From a virus: 53,349 nucleotides of DNA. The notes beneath the pieces were generated by a model. That model was not told the DNA's origin and ran no database searches. It worked only from the letters and a program-made list of their open reading frames with translations. The stretch lies in IMG/VR virus record IMGVR_UViG_3300025695_001512, positions 1 through 53,349 of that record; one strand, given 5' to 3'. Positions 42,348-50,036 of this stretch are shown one piece after another (the stretch's first letter is position 1; each line of letters begins with the position of its first letter). Both the position numbers and the translations under genes were made by a program.

Positions 42348-42904
42348 GTCGTTTAATTAATGAAATAAAATTTATTAAAAAAAGAATGTCTTATTTATGT
42401 GAAGATATTGTTGATAATAAAGTTATATGTGATAACTGCGGATGGTCTTGGGATTTAAGTGATGGTGGTGACGACCCATACATTTGTCATAAGTGTGGTA
42501 ATAATAATGAGGAAGACAATTACATAGGTAAAAAGGTAATGGTCTACTATAATCTACATAAACATACTTTTTCAATTCAATACAAAGGTAAAGTTATCAA
42601 ACACGCAGATTTTGTTAAACTAGAAGATGTTGAGTTTAGAGTAAGACAAGGGGGTATGAGTAAAGTTAGAAGAGAGAAATCAAAAAATGTCCATGCTTTT
42701 GTTATTGGGACGTTAGTTGATTATTGTGACTATCCTTGTAAAAACATGCCTGATGAACCAAATAGCAATATTGTAACTTATAATCCATACAAATACGATT
42801 CATTTGTTATGAAAGACACCGAAGAACCAATCTATAATGCAAAAGAAGTAGAAATGGTTAATTCAAAAAATAAAGTATTTTTTATTAGTGAAATAAAAAG
42901 ATAA
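42344..42904 (+). CDS. Zinc-ribbon protein with unknown phage domain
   Basis: This 186-residue protein opens with a short helix, MSRLINEIKFIKKRMSYL, that includes LINE, a candidate prohead-protease site. A zinc ribbon follows: VICDNCGWSWDLSDGGDD, then YICHKCGNNNE (CxxC ... CxxC, with the WSW-DGGDD spacing common in phage zinc ribbons). Next is a compact domain: VMVYYNLHKHTFSIQYKGKV, then EDVEFRVRQGGMSKVRREKS and KNVHAFVIGTLV. The same N-terminal helix, ribbon and domain occur in other environmental phage proteins; the function is unknown. It sits inside the neck/tail operon, overlapping both neighbours. Confidence 0.6.
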   Translation: MSRLINEIKFIKKRMSYLCEDIVDNKVICDNCGWSWDLSDGGDDPYICHKCGNNNEEDNYIGKKVMVYYNLHKHTFSIQYKGKVIKHADFVKLEDVEFRVRQGGMSKVRREKSKNVHAFVIGTLVDYCDYPCKNMPDEPNSNIVTYNPYKYDSFVMKDTEEPIYNAKEVEMVNSKNKVFFISEIKR

Positions 42905-44040
42905 TGGCGTTACCTAAAAAAATAAAAAAACATTTACCTCTAACACCTGATAAAATTCTTTTACAAAGGCGAGAGGAGTTATTAGAAGAAATTCAGGAGG
43001 ATGGAACTTATTTACCTAAGTCAATTCTTCATGCAGATTTAGACCGAGGTATGTTAGATTTTGTAAAGGAAGAATTAGAAACCACGGTTAGTGGTAAAAA
43101 AATACCCACAGTAGATTTAATAATAACAACACAGAATTGGGCTCAATTTACTGAAAGTTGGAATTTCCAAGATTTAGATAAAAACATTAAACCACCATTT
43201 ATTGCTACGGTTAGAAACCCTGATGTAAAATTTGGAACCAACCCATCGTTACAATACACAATTCCAAATAGGAAACAATTTTATTATGCCAAAGTTCCAA
43301 CATGGGACGGACAAAGAAAAGGTGTTGATATATACAAAATACCTCAACCAGTTCCTGTAGATATTACATATAATGTAAAAATATTTTGTAATAAGATGAG
43401 ACACTTGAATGAATTTAATAAAAAGGTTTTACAAAAGTTTTCATCTCGTCAAGCGTATACTCATGTTAAAGGACATTATATTCCTATTATATTAAACAAC
43501 TCTTCAGATGAGTCTGTATTAGATATTGAGAAAAGAAAATACTACGTTCAAAACTATGAATTTTTAATGATGGGATTTCTTTTAGATGAAGAAGAGTTTG
43601 AAGTGTCGCCAGCAATTTCAAGAACAGCAACGTTTTTAGAGGTCGATACTTTTAATGTTAAAAGAAGAGTTAAGAAAGAACCTGCAAACCCTACTAATTT
43701 TGATTTAAACATTGTTTTTCCTCAGGGTATTACAGAGTTGTCTGAAACATATAGATATGAAGTAGACTTATCTATTATAGAAACTGATAATGTTGACAGT
43801 TATTCTGTTTATATAAATAACAACTACATTGGTGATGATGTTAGTGTTATTAAAATATCAACTAATGATGTTATTAAAATTGAAGTAGTAAAAAATGATG
43901 TGACTAAAAGTGCTAATTTATTTAGTAAAGCAAGACTTCTTAGTAAGACTGTAGTTATATCGGGTTGTGTTGACCCAAATGCTATTAACTATAATCCTAG
44001 TGCAAATAGAGATGATGGTTCATGTATTTACTCACCGTAA
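42904..44040 (+). CDS. Putative tail completion protein with C-terminal Cys module
   Basis: This 378-residue protein precedes the tail sheath gene, where T4-like phages place tail-completion and sheath-terminator proteins. Recognisable parts are WAQFTESWNFQDLDKNIKP, PVPVDITYNVKIFCNKMRHL and YYVQNYEFLMMGFLLDEEE, as in proteins that cap the tail. No exact family can be named. The C-terminus SGCVDPNAINYNPSANRDDG with SCIY is the GCxDPxAxNYNPxAxxDDGSC module often found in Bacteroidota and their viruses. A preceding Ig-like region at 270-350 is also added. The last 13 bases overlap the small minus-strand gene at 44028-44177. Confidence 0.6.
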   Translation: MALPKKIKKHLPLTPDKILLQRREELLEEIQEDGTYLPKSILHADLDRGMLDFVKEELETTVSGKKIPTVDLIITTQNWAQFTESWNFQDLDKNIKPPFIATVRNPDVKFGTNPSLQYTIPNRKQFYYAKVPTWDGQRKGVDIYKIPQPVPVDITYNVKIFCNKMRHLNEFNKKVLQKFSSRQAYTHVKGHYIPIILNNSSDESVLDIEKRKYYVQNYEFLMMGFLLDEEEFEVSPAISRTATFLEVDTFNVKRRVKKEPANPTNFDLNIVFPQGITELSETYRYEVDLSIIETDNVDSYSVYINNNYIGDDVSVIKISTNDVIKIEVVKNDVTKSANLFSKARLLSKTVVISGCVDPNAINYNPSANRDDGSCIYSP

Positions 44041-44177
44041 ATATCTGTAACTTCTTCACAGTTTTCCTCAATCAATTTTTCTAAAAACTTATACATTTTC
44101 AAACCGTGTTTTTCACAGTATTTTTTTAGTAGTTCATGAGACTCTGGTGAAATTTTTATGTTTTTTATTTTACTCAT
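44028..44177 (-). CDS. Small ribbon-helix-helix type DNA-binding protein
   Basis: This 49-residue ORF, starting MSKIKNIKISPESHELLKKY and continuing EKHGLKMYKFLEKLIEENC, has a beta strand (KNIKIS) followed by two helices separated by HGLKM. This is the ribbon-helix-helix layout of Arc/CopG-type repressors. The strand Lys/Ile pattern and the helix length fit. It lies on the minus strand in the gap before the tail sheath, with an ATATTTATA box at 44227-44235 and a tandem AAAGGTAGA pair at 44191-44210 directly upstream. I infer a small transcription regulator acting on the nearby promoter region. Confidence 0.55.
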   Translation of the reverse strand: MSKIKNIKISPESHELLKKYCEKHGLKMYKFLEKLIEENCEEVTDIYGE

Positions 44178-44190
44178 CGGTGTTTTTTTA

Positions 44191-44210
44191 AAAGGTAGAA
44201 AAAAGGTAGA
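44191..44210. promoter_or_regulatory. Tandem 9-bp repeat, possible operator
   Basis: AAAGGTAGA occurs at 44191-44199 and again at 44202-44210, 11 bases apart, about one helical turn. Tandem repeats of this length are typical operators for ribbon-helix-helix repressors. They sit between the RHH gene and its candidate promoter. Confidence 0.4.
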
Positions 44211-44226
44211 CTTTTTTCCTACTCTT

Positions 44227-44235
44227 TATAAATAT
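44227..44235 (-). promoter_or_regulatory. Candidate late promoter box ATATTTATA (minus)
   Basis: On the minus strand ATATTTATA lies 49 bases upstream of the RHH gene ATG at 44177. Read on the plus strand it is the T4-orientation TATAAATA, but the sheath gene has its own box nearer by. Confidence 0.35.
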
Positions 44236-44270
44236 AACCTCACACTATTAGTTTTTTGATGTTTTTAGTA

Positions 44271-44279
44271 ATATTTATC
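44271..44279 (+). promoter_or_regulatory. Candidate late promoter box ATATTTATC for the tail sheath
   Basis: ATATTTATCTAAAAATAAAA is found 30 bases before the ATG at 44310. It fits the TATTTAT plus A-rich consensus and precedes the most abundant tail gene. Confidence 0.55.
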
Positions 44280-44309
44280 TAAAAATAAAACTTAAGAAAT
44301 TATTTAACA

Positions 44310-47300
44310 ATGGCGACAGCAAACAAAGTATTCGTTTCTCCAGGTGTTTATACATCTGAAAGAGATTTAAGTTTTGTAGCACAAAGTGTCGGTGTAACAA
44401 CATTAGGTATTGTAGGTGAAACTCTTTCGGGTCCAGCATTTGAGCCGATTTTCATCTCAAACTATGATGAATACCAAGCATACTTTGGCGGTACAAATCC
44501 AACAAAATTTGTCAACACCCAAATTCCTAAGTACGAAGCTGCCTATATAGCAAAGGCATATTTACAACAATCAAATCAATTGTTTGTAACGAGAGTATTG
44601 GGTTTATCAGGGTATGACGCAGGACCTTCATGGTCTATAAAAACAGTAGGTAACTTAGATAGTTCAGGAACAACCGCAACTTCAGTTGCAGGTCCATTTA
44701 CTATTGAGTTCTCAGGAACATCAGGTGATAGTACAACTATTTCTGTGACAAATTATACCTCATTACCTCCATCTATTGAAGATGTAATCACTTTCCCTTA
44801 TACAACCTATACGGGTGGTGAGTCAACAATATTGGGTGATATGGAAGATTTACTTTACGGTGAAATCGTATCTCTATCATCTTCAGGTTCAACATCATAT
44901 TTTTGGGGTTCGGTAAGTGCATCTACATTTGATGATGTTACAGGTGCAACACCAAACTACAGTGCAAACACTAACGTATTAGAGGTTGATGACATTTCAT
45001 TTGAAAATTGTGATTTAACTGCATCTGAAAATGACCCATGGTATTACGCATTATTTAGTCAATCTAATAATGTATATAGTGGTGTTGGTTTTGGTATGGG
45101 TGTAACTGGATTAACAAATACAGTTGGTGATGATTATTCAGGAACTGCAGTTGTATACTTAACAAACTATACAGGTTCACCAATGAGTGAATATCACAAC
45201 TTAGTTGTTGCAACTTTACGTTCAAGAGGTATTGCAACTTATTCAACTGATGACGGTCCTGTTTATGAAGTATCAGGATTAACAGATGTATTAATGGATT
45301 GTACTGGTGAATATTCAGCAGTGACAAAAAATCCTTTTGAAACATTTGCAATTTCAGGTATAACTAATGATGGTGACACATTTAATTTTAAAACATCATT
45401 CAACGTTTCAGATTCTAACTATATATCAAAAGTATTTGGTAAATCAAACTTCGCAAAACCACGAACTGAAGTTCCATTATTCTTAGAGGAAGAGTATTAC
45501 TCTATGTTAAATATTGGATATAGAAAAGGTATGATTAGAGGTTTAGATTGTGACCTATTATCTTTAGATGGTGCAAGAACTGATACTGCTAATACAGGTA
45601 TTGGTTGGTATTTAGATAGATATCAAACACCTGAAACTCCATATGTTGTTTCTGAATTACGAGGAACACAGGTATATAATATGTTTAAATTTATAACGGT
45701 ATCAGATGGTAACTCAGCAAATAGAGAAGTAAAAATTTCAATTATTAATATTTCATTTAATAACGGAACATTTGATATTGTTGTTCGTGATTTCTTTGAC
45801 ACTGATGCAAATCCAGTAGTGTTAGAAAAATTCACCAACTGTACGATGGACCCTAACCAAAATAGTTTTGTCGCTAAGAAGATAGGTACGGCTAACGGTG
45901 ATTTTGAATTAAAATCAAGATATATTATGTTGGAAATGAATGAGGACGCACCAATAGATTCATTACCTTGTGGTTTCCGTGGGTATTTAACAAGACAATA
46001 CTCAGGCTCTAAATCACCATTCTTAGAATATAAGACTGAGTATTACAGACCAGGTCAGGTTATCTTTAATCCACCTTTCGGTAACGCTTCAGGAAGTGAT
46101 AATGAGACAAGAGCTGCGGGTGACAAAGTAAGAAAAGTATACTTAGGTGTTTCTAACACTATGGGTATCGATTCTGACTTCTTCCAATACAAGGGAAAAC
46201 AAAATCCATTAAACTTAAAAACTGCAACGTCTTCACAACCATGGGCATACCTTACAAAAGGATTCCACATGGATTCAGGAGCAACAATCGTTACTATCCC
46301 TGCGGATTACGTAACTTCAGGTCAATCATCATTTGAGGTTGGTGTAGCTGAGTTTAGAGGTGAACCGCAAGATGAAAGTAACCCATACTACAAACTTAAT
46401 TCACGTAAGTTTACATTAGCACCTTCAGGTGGTTTTGATGGATGGGACATCTATAGAGAATATAGAACTAACGGTGATAGATACCAATTAGGGGCTGCGG
46501 GTTATAGAAAAGGTGCTGCACCTTCAATTAGTTATCCTACTTCTACAGGATGGGGAGCGTTTAAACAAATTACGGGACCTGACCAATTAACGTGGGGTAA
46601 CACTGACTACTATTCTTACTTATGGGGTCAACATACATTCCATAATCCTGAAGCAATTAATATTAATGTGTTTACAACACCTGGTATTGATTACGTTAAT
46701 AACTCAAATCTTATTGAAGAGGCTATTGATATGGTTGAGACAGATAGAGCGGATTCAATCTATATCTGTACTACACCTGACTATCAAATGTTTACACCAA
46801 CATTAGGTGACTTTGACACTAACTTTATTTACCCTGAGGAAGCGGTAGATAATTTAGAGGAAACGGGTATTGATTCTAACTATTCGGCAACTTACTATCC
46901 TTGGATTTTAACAAGAGATACAGTAAATAACACTCAAATTTATTTACCACCAACAGCGGAAGTAGTAAGAAACTTAGCACTTACGGATAACATCGCGTTC
47001 CCTTGGTTCGCATCAGCGGGTTACACAAGAGGTTTGGTAAACGCTGTTAAAGCACGTAAGAAGTTGACTCAAGAAGACAGAGATATTCTTTATAAAGGTA
47101 GACTTAACCCAATTGCAACATTCTCAGATGTGGGAACAGTAATTTGGGGTAACAAAACTCTACAGGTTAGAGAGTCAGCACTTGATAGAATTAACGTAAG
47201 AAGATTGTTATTACAAGCACGTAAACTAATCTCAGCAGTAGCAGTAAGATTATTATTCGAACAGAATGACGAGCAAGTAAGACAAGAGTTCTTAGATTCT

Positions 47301-47495
47301 GTAAACCCAATCTTAGACGGAATCAGAAGAGACCGTGGTTTGATTGACTTTAGAGTTACAGTTTCTAATACACCTGAAGATTTAGATTCAAATACCTTAA
47401 CAGGTAAAATTTATCTAAAACCAACGAGAGCACTTGAATTCATCGATATTGAATTCTTAATTACTCCGACAGGTGCATCATTTGAGGATATTTAA
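44310..47495 (+). CDS. Tail sheath protein, gp18-like
   Basis: This 1061-residue protein has the conserved ends of contractile-tail sheath proteins. The N-terminus has VFVSPGVYTSERDLSFVAQ, and the C-terminus has IDFRVTVSNTPEDLDSNTL followed by KIYLKPTRALEFIDIEFLI. A typical motif near residue 900, NIAFPWFASAGYTRGLVN, with ARKKLTQEDRDILYKGRLNP and VRRLLLQARKLISAVAV, is the most conserved sheath core. T4 gp18 has 659 residues; the extra 400 residues here are Gly/Ser/Thr-rich variable domains (for example 130-330), which in other phages decorate the outside of the sheath. The sheath contracts to drive the tube through the host envelope. Confidence 0.92.
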   Translation: MATANKVFVSPGVYTSERDLSFVAQSVGVTTLGIVGETLSGPAFEPIFISNYDEYQAYFGGTNPTKFVNTQIPKYEAAYIAKAYLQQSNQLFVTRVLGLSGYDAGPSWSIKTVGNLDSSGTTATSVAGPFTIEFSGTSGDSTTISVTNYTSLPPSIEDVITFPYTTYTGGESTILGDMEDLLYGEIVSLSSSGSTSYFWGSVSASTFDDVTGATPNYSANTNVLEVDDISFENCDLTASENDPWYYALFSQSNNVYSGVGFGMGVTGLTNTVGDDYSGTAVVYLTNYTGSPMSEYHNLVVATLRSRGIATYSTDDGPVYEVSGLTDVLMDCTGEYSAVTKNPFETFAISGITNDGDTFNFKTSFNVSDSNYISKVFGKSNFAKPRTEVPLFLEEEYYSMLNIGYRKGMIRGLDCDLLSLDGARTDTANTGIGWYLDRYQTPETPYVVSELRGTQVYNMFKFITVSDGNSANREVKISIINISFNNGTFDIVVRDFFDTDANPVVLEKFTNCTMDPNQNSFVAKKIGTANGDFELKSRYIMLEMNEDAPIDSLPCGFRGYLTRQYSGSKSPFLEYKTEYYRPGQVIFNPPFGNASGSDNETRAAGDKVRKVYLGVSNTMGIDSDFFQYKGKQNPLNLKTATSSQPWAYLTKGFHMDSGATIVTIPADYVTSGQSSFEVGVAEFRGEPQDESNPYYKLNSRKFTLAPSGGFDGWDIYREYRTNGDRYQLGAAGYRKGAAPSISYPTSTGWGAFKQITGPDQLTWGNTDYYSYLWGQHTFHNPEAININVFTTPGIDYVNNSNLIEEAIDMVETDRADSIYICTTPDYQMFTPTLGDFDTNFIYPEEAVDNLEETGIDSNYSATYYPWILTRDTVNNTQIYLPPTAEVVRNLALTDNIAFPWFASAGYTRGLVNAVKARKKLTQEDRDILYKGRLNPIATFSDVGTVIWGNKTLQVRESALDRINVRRLLLQARKLISAVAVRLLFEQNDEQVRQEFLDSVNPILDGIRRDRGLIDFRVTVSNTPEDLDSNTLTGKIYLKPTRALEFIDIEFLITPTGASFEDI

Positions 47496-47504
47496 TCACT
47501 CGAT

Positions 47505-47513
47505 ATATTTATA
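47505..47513 (+). promoter_or_regulatory. Candidate late promoter box ATATTTATA
   Basis: The box lies between the sheath stop and a hairpin, 61 bases before the ATG at 47575. If active, the hairpin at 47516-47539 would be near the 5' end of the transcript. Confidence 0.4.
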
Positions 47514-47515
47514 AT

Positions 47516-47539
47516 ATGGGGACTACATGTGGTCCCCAT
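47516..47539 (+). terminator. Hairpin downstream of the sheath gene, possible terminator or mRNA processing site
   Basis: ATGGGGAC (47516-47523) pairs with GTCCCCAT (47532-47539), with further weak pairing inside. No T-run follows, so it may attenuate or protect mRNA rather than terminate. The core is the same GGGGAC/GTCCCC as in the terminators at 313 and 2403. Confidence 0.5.
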
Positions 47540-47574
47540 TAGCCTTTATTAAACGTTTAAATAAAAATACAAAA

Positions 47575-47718
47575 ATGGAATTCACAAAAAAAACACTTAA
47601 CGAAGCGTTAGAGATGAAATCTGACGGAAAAAAGTCTTTTTCAGAAAAACCACAAAATATTGTGATTTCTGAATCTCAACTTGAAAGATTAATTGAAAAA
47701 ATTAAAACTAAAAAATAA
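47575..47718 (+). CDS. Small protein with LNE site and LTExDL-type helix
   Basis: This 47-residue protein starts EFTKKTLNEALEMKSDGKK and ends PQNIVISESQLERLIEKIKT. The second part repeats the helix pattern LTESDLENIVxxV of the proteins at 372 and 4564, here at the C-terminus. LNE-A near residue 9-12 fits the T4 prohead-protease consensus. I infer a packaged or maturation-processed peptide. I chose the ATG at 47575 because the ATG at 47527 lies inside the hairpin and adds an unrelated MWSPLAF peptide. The stop overlaps the HAD start by one base. Confidence 0.55.
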   Translation: MEFTKKTLNEALEMKSDGKKSFSEKPQNIVISESQLERLIEKIKTKK

Positions 47719-48569
47719 TGTCGATTAAAAGAATCATTAGAGAATTTTACGAAGAGAAACAACTTAAGGAAGGTTTTGATATTGAAGGTAACCCTGATTT
47801 AAAGTATTATGCTTTTGATTGGGACGATAATATCGTAACGATGCCGACACAAATTATTCTTTTGACTGAAAATGATGAAGAACTTGGTATGTCTACTGAG
47901 GATTTTGCAGACTACCGAGGGTTGATTGGTAAAGAACCTTTTGAATATAAGGGTGAAATGATTGTTGGTTATGCAAATGACCCTTATAGAAACTTCGGTG
48001 TAAGTGGGGATAATGCTTTCATCATAGACTCTATGGTTGCATCTATTGGTCCTTCTTGGGACGATTTTGTAGAATGTATTAACGGGGGTTCAATATTTGC
48101 AATTATCACAGCAAGAGGACACACACCGTCAGTTCTTCGTGAATCTATCTATAATTTTATTGTTACCGACCATAATGGCATCAGTAAAGATATTCTTATC
48201 GATAATCTTAAAAAATATAGAAATATGTCGGGTGATGAAACAAAGGATGGTCAAATTATGATTAATGAGTATTTGGACCTTTGTAAATATTATCCTGTAA
48301 CATATGGAGAGGGGTCAGCATCAAACCCTGAAGAAGGAAAAATTAAAGCTTTAAGAGAATTTATTGCTTATGTAAAAGAAATGAGTGAGAGACTTGGAAA
48401 AAGAGCGTTCCTTAAAAATGATGTAAAAAATAATTTCGTACCGATGATTGGGTTTTCTGATGATGACCCAGGAAATGTTGAAAAAATCAAAGCATTTTTA
48501 GATAAAGAGTATGAAGATAAACCAGTAAGAACTTATTTAACTAAAGGAGGAGATAAAAAAGAAATTTAA
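47718..48569 (+). CDS. HAD-like phosphatase in the tail operon
   Basis: This 283-residue protein has motif I YYAFDWDDNIVTMPTQI (DxDDN), motif II FAIITARGHTPSVLRES and motif IV VPMIGFSDDDPGNVEKI, a full set for a HAD phosphatase. A large cap region lies between. The N-terminal helix SIKRIIREFYEEKQLKEG may be a targeting leader. Its place between tail sheath and tail tube is odd; the enzyme could be a moron or a virion-associated phosphatase with a sugar or nucleotide substrate. It is translationally coupled to the small gene at 47575. Confidence 0.75.
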   Translation: MSIKRIIREFYEEKQLKEGFDIEGNPDLKYYAFDWDDNIVTMPTQIILLTENDEELGMSTEDFADYRGLIGKEPFEYKGEMIVGYANDPYRNFGVSGDNAFIIDSMVASIGPSWDDFVECINGGSIFAIITARGHTPSVLRESIYNFIVTDHNGISKDILIDNLKKYRNMSGDETKDGQIMINEYLDLCKYYPVTYGEGSASNPEEGKIKALREFIAYVKEMSERLGKRAFLKNDVKNNFVPMIGFSDDDPGNVEKIKAFLDKEYEDKPVRTYLTKGGDKKEI

Positions 48570-48572
48570 TTA

Positions 48573-48635
48573 TTTTCTATTTTTTATTATCTTCTAGTGG
48601 AACTTACTGAAAAAAAATAAAAAGTAAATAGAAAA
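48573..48635. repeat. Imperfect inverted repeat in the 124-base HAD-to-tube gap
   Basis: TTTTCTATTT (48573-48582) and AAATAGAAAA (48626-48635) are reverse complements with further weak pairing next to the arms. It lies just after the HAD stop. It is AT-only and may be a weak terminator or chance. Confidence 0.3.
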
Positions 48636-48648
48636 ACTTTTGTAGTTG

Positions 48649-48657
48649 ATATTTATA
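48649..48657 (+). promoter_or_regulatory. Candidate late promoter box ATATTTATA for the tail tube
   Basis: ATATTTATAATAAAATAAACG lies 36 bases before the ATG at 48694, directly after the inverted repeat, where a tail tube promoter is expected. Confidence 0.55.
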
Positions 48658-48693
48658 ATAAAATAAACGTAAGAACAGAAAAACCAAAATACT

Positions 48694-49182
48694 ATGGCTG
48701 ATTTATTAATGAAAATGCCCGTTCCTTATGAACCTAAAAGAAAAAATAGGTTTATCCTATCATTTCCTTCTTCATTGGGGATTAACTCTTGGTATGTTGA
48801 GTCTACATCAAGACCAAACATCCAAATCGGGGCAACAGAAATTCCTTTCCTAAACACATCTACATATGTGGCTGGTAGATTCACTTGGAATACCATAAAC
48901 GTAACTTTCCGTGACCCAATCGGTCCTTCAGCATCACAAGCATTGATGGAGTGGGTTCGTTTACACTCAGAGTCTGTAACAGGACGTATGGGTTATGCTG
49001 CGGGATATAAAAAAGACATTGACTTAGAAATGTTAGACCCAACAGGGGTTGCAGTGGAGAAATGGATTCTTCAAGGAACATTCTTAACTGATGTTAACTT
49101 TGACAGTTTAGGTTATAGTGACGATGCGATTGCAACAATTTCCGCAACGCTACGTCCTGATAGATGTATTTTGGTTTATTAA
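48694..49182 (+). CDS. Tail tube protein, gp19-like
   Basis: This 162-residue protein is a T4 gp19-type tail tube subunit. It matches in length (T4 gp19: 163) and in pattern: KRKNRFILSFPSSLGINSWY, VESTSRPNIQIGATEIPF, then WNTINVTFRDPIGPSASQAL and SVTGRMGYAAGYKKDIDLEM, ending DDAIATISATLRPDRCIL. Tube proteins form the rigid hexameric channel inside the sheath. It follows a promoter-like box and is followed by a strong terminator. Confidence 0.93.
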   Translation: MADLLMKMPVPYEPKRKNRFILSFPSSLGINSWYVESTSRPNIQIGATEIPFLNTSTYVAGRFTWNTINVTFRDPIGPSASQALMEWVRLHSESVTGRMGYAAGYKKDIDLEMLDPTGVAVEKWILQGTFLTDVNFDSLGYSDDAIATISATLRPDRCILVY

Positions 49183-49223
49183 TATAAAAAAGTATTGATT
49201 AAAAATCAATCACCTATATATTT

Positions 49224-49260
49224 AAACCATAGAGGTCATTGCACTTCTATGGTTTTTTTT
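49224..49260 (+). terminator. Rho-independent terminator after the tail tube gene
   Basis: An 11-bp stem, AAACCATAGAG (49224-49234) with CTTCTATGGTTT-type partner (49244-49255), is followed by a run of eight T residues (49253-49260). It ends the tube transcript, which needs high expression. Confidence 0.88.
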
Positions 49261-49273
49261 ATTTAAAATAGTT

Positions 49274-50023
49274 ATGGACCAAGCACAACAATACGGACAA
49301 ATAAATATGAACTTACCACATGATGTGGTTCCACTACCTTCAAGAGGAGTTTTTTATCAAAATAAAAAGAAATCCTTAAAGGTTGGTTATCTAACTGCTC
49401 AGGATGAGAATGTTTTATTATCCGCAGGTAACAATCAAAATTTAGTTACAACATTACTTAAGAGTAAAATTTACGAACCTGATTTTAATGTTAATGAAAT
49501 GTTAGATGGTGATGCTGAAGCCATTCTTATCTTTTTAAGAAATACTGCTTTTGGTTCTGAATATAACTTTAGATTAAAAGACCCAAAAACAAAAAAAGAC
49601 TTTGACACGAATGTTATGTTAGATGAGTTAGATATTTTACAACCTAAAATACAACCTAATAATGAAGGTCTTTTTGAATTAAACCTACCTAAAACAGGAA
49701 AAAATATAGTTTGTAGACTTTTAACTATTGGTGATACTAATGAGTTAAGTAAACTACAAGATGAGTATCCTGAAGGTGTTACAGTTCCTATTGTAACACG
49801 TAGATTAGAAAAACATATCGTTGCCGTTGACGGAGATACTAACAGAGAGAATATTGCAACATTTGTGAACACGTTACCTATTATGGATTCTAAGTTTATT
49901 AGAAACACAATGACAGATTGTGAACCAAGATTAGACCTTAATAGAACTGTTATAGCCCCGTCAGGAGAAAAAGTGAATGTACGTATCACTTTTGGGGCAG
50001 AGTTTTTTCGTCCTTTCTTCTGA
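49274..50023 (+). CDS. Baseplate hub assembly protein, T4_baseplate (gp26/gp51-like)
   Basis: This 249-residue protein matches the T4 baseplate/hub-chaperone family. The family opening is DVVPLPSRGVFYQNKKKSLK with VGYLTAQDENVLLSAGN, and the middle has FNVNEMLDGDAEAILIFLRN with AFGSEYNFRLKDP. The C-terminus ends NVRITFGAEFFRPFF. In T4-like phages these proteins help assemble the hub. Its stop lies close to the next gene and overlaps an open +1 frame (49977-50023) that leads into it, so a fused product by frameshifting is possible. It should be transcribed separately from the tube, after the terminator at 49224-49260. Confidence 0.8.
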   Translation: MDQAQQYGQINMNLPHDVVPLPSRGVFYQNKKKSLKVGYLTAQDENVLLSAGNNQNLVTTLLKSKIYEPDFNVNEMLDGDAEAILIFLRNTAFGSEYNFRLKDPKTKKDFDTNVMLDELDILQPKIQPNNEGLFELNLPKTGKNIVCRLLTIGDTNELSKLQDEYPEGVTVPIVTRRLEKHIVAVDGDTNRENIATFVNTLPIMDSKFIRNTMTDCEPRLDLNRTVIAPSGEKVNVRITFGAEFFRPFF

Positions 50024-50036
50024 TTACAAGAGAGTT

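Noticed and set aside
47527-47574. Upstream start for the small gene at 47575 (ATG at 47527)
   Set aside because: The ATG lies inside a hairpin, and the added peptide MWSPLAFIKRL is unlike the conserved-looking remainder.
49471-49989. 172-residue minus-strand frame opposite the T4_baseplate gene
   Set aside because: The plus-strand frame matches a known family. The opposite frame has no recognisable pattern and lacks a promoter-like box.
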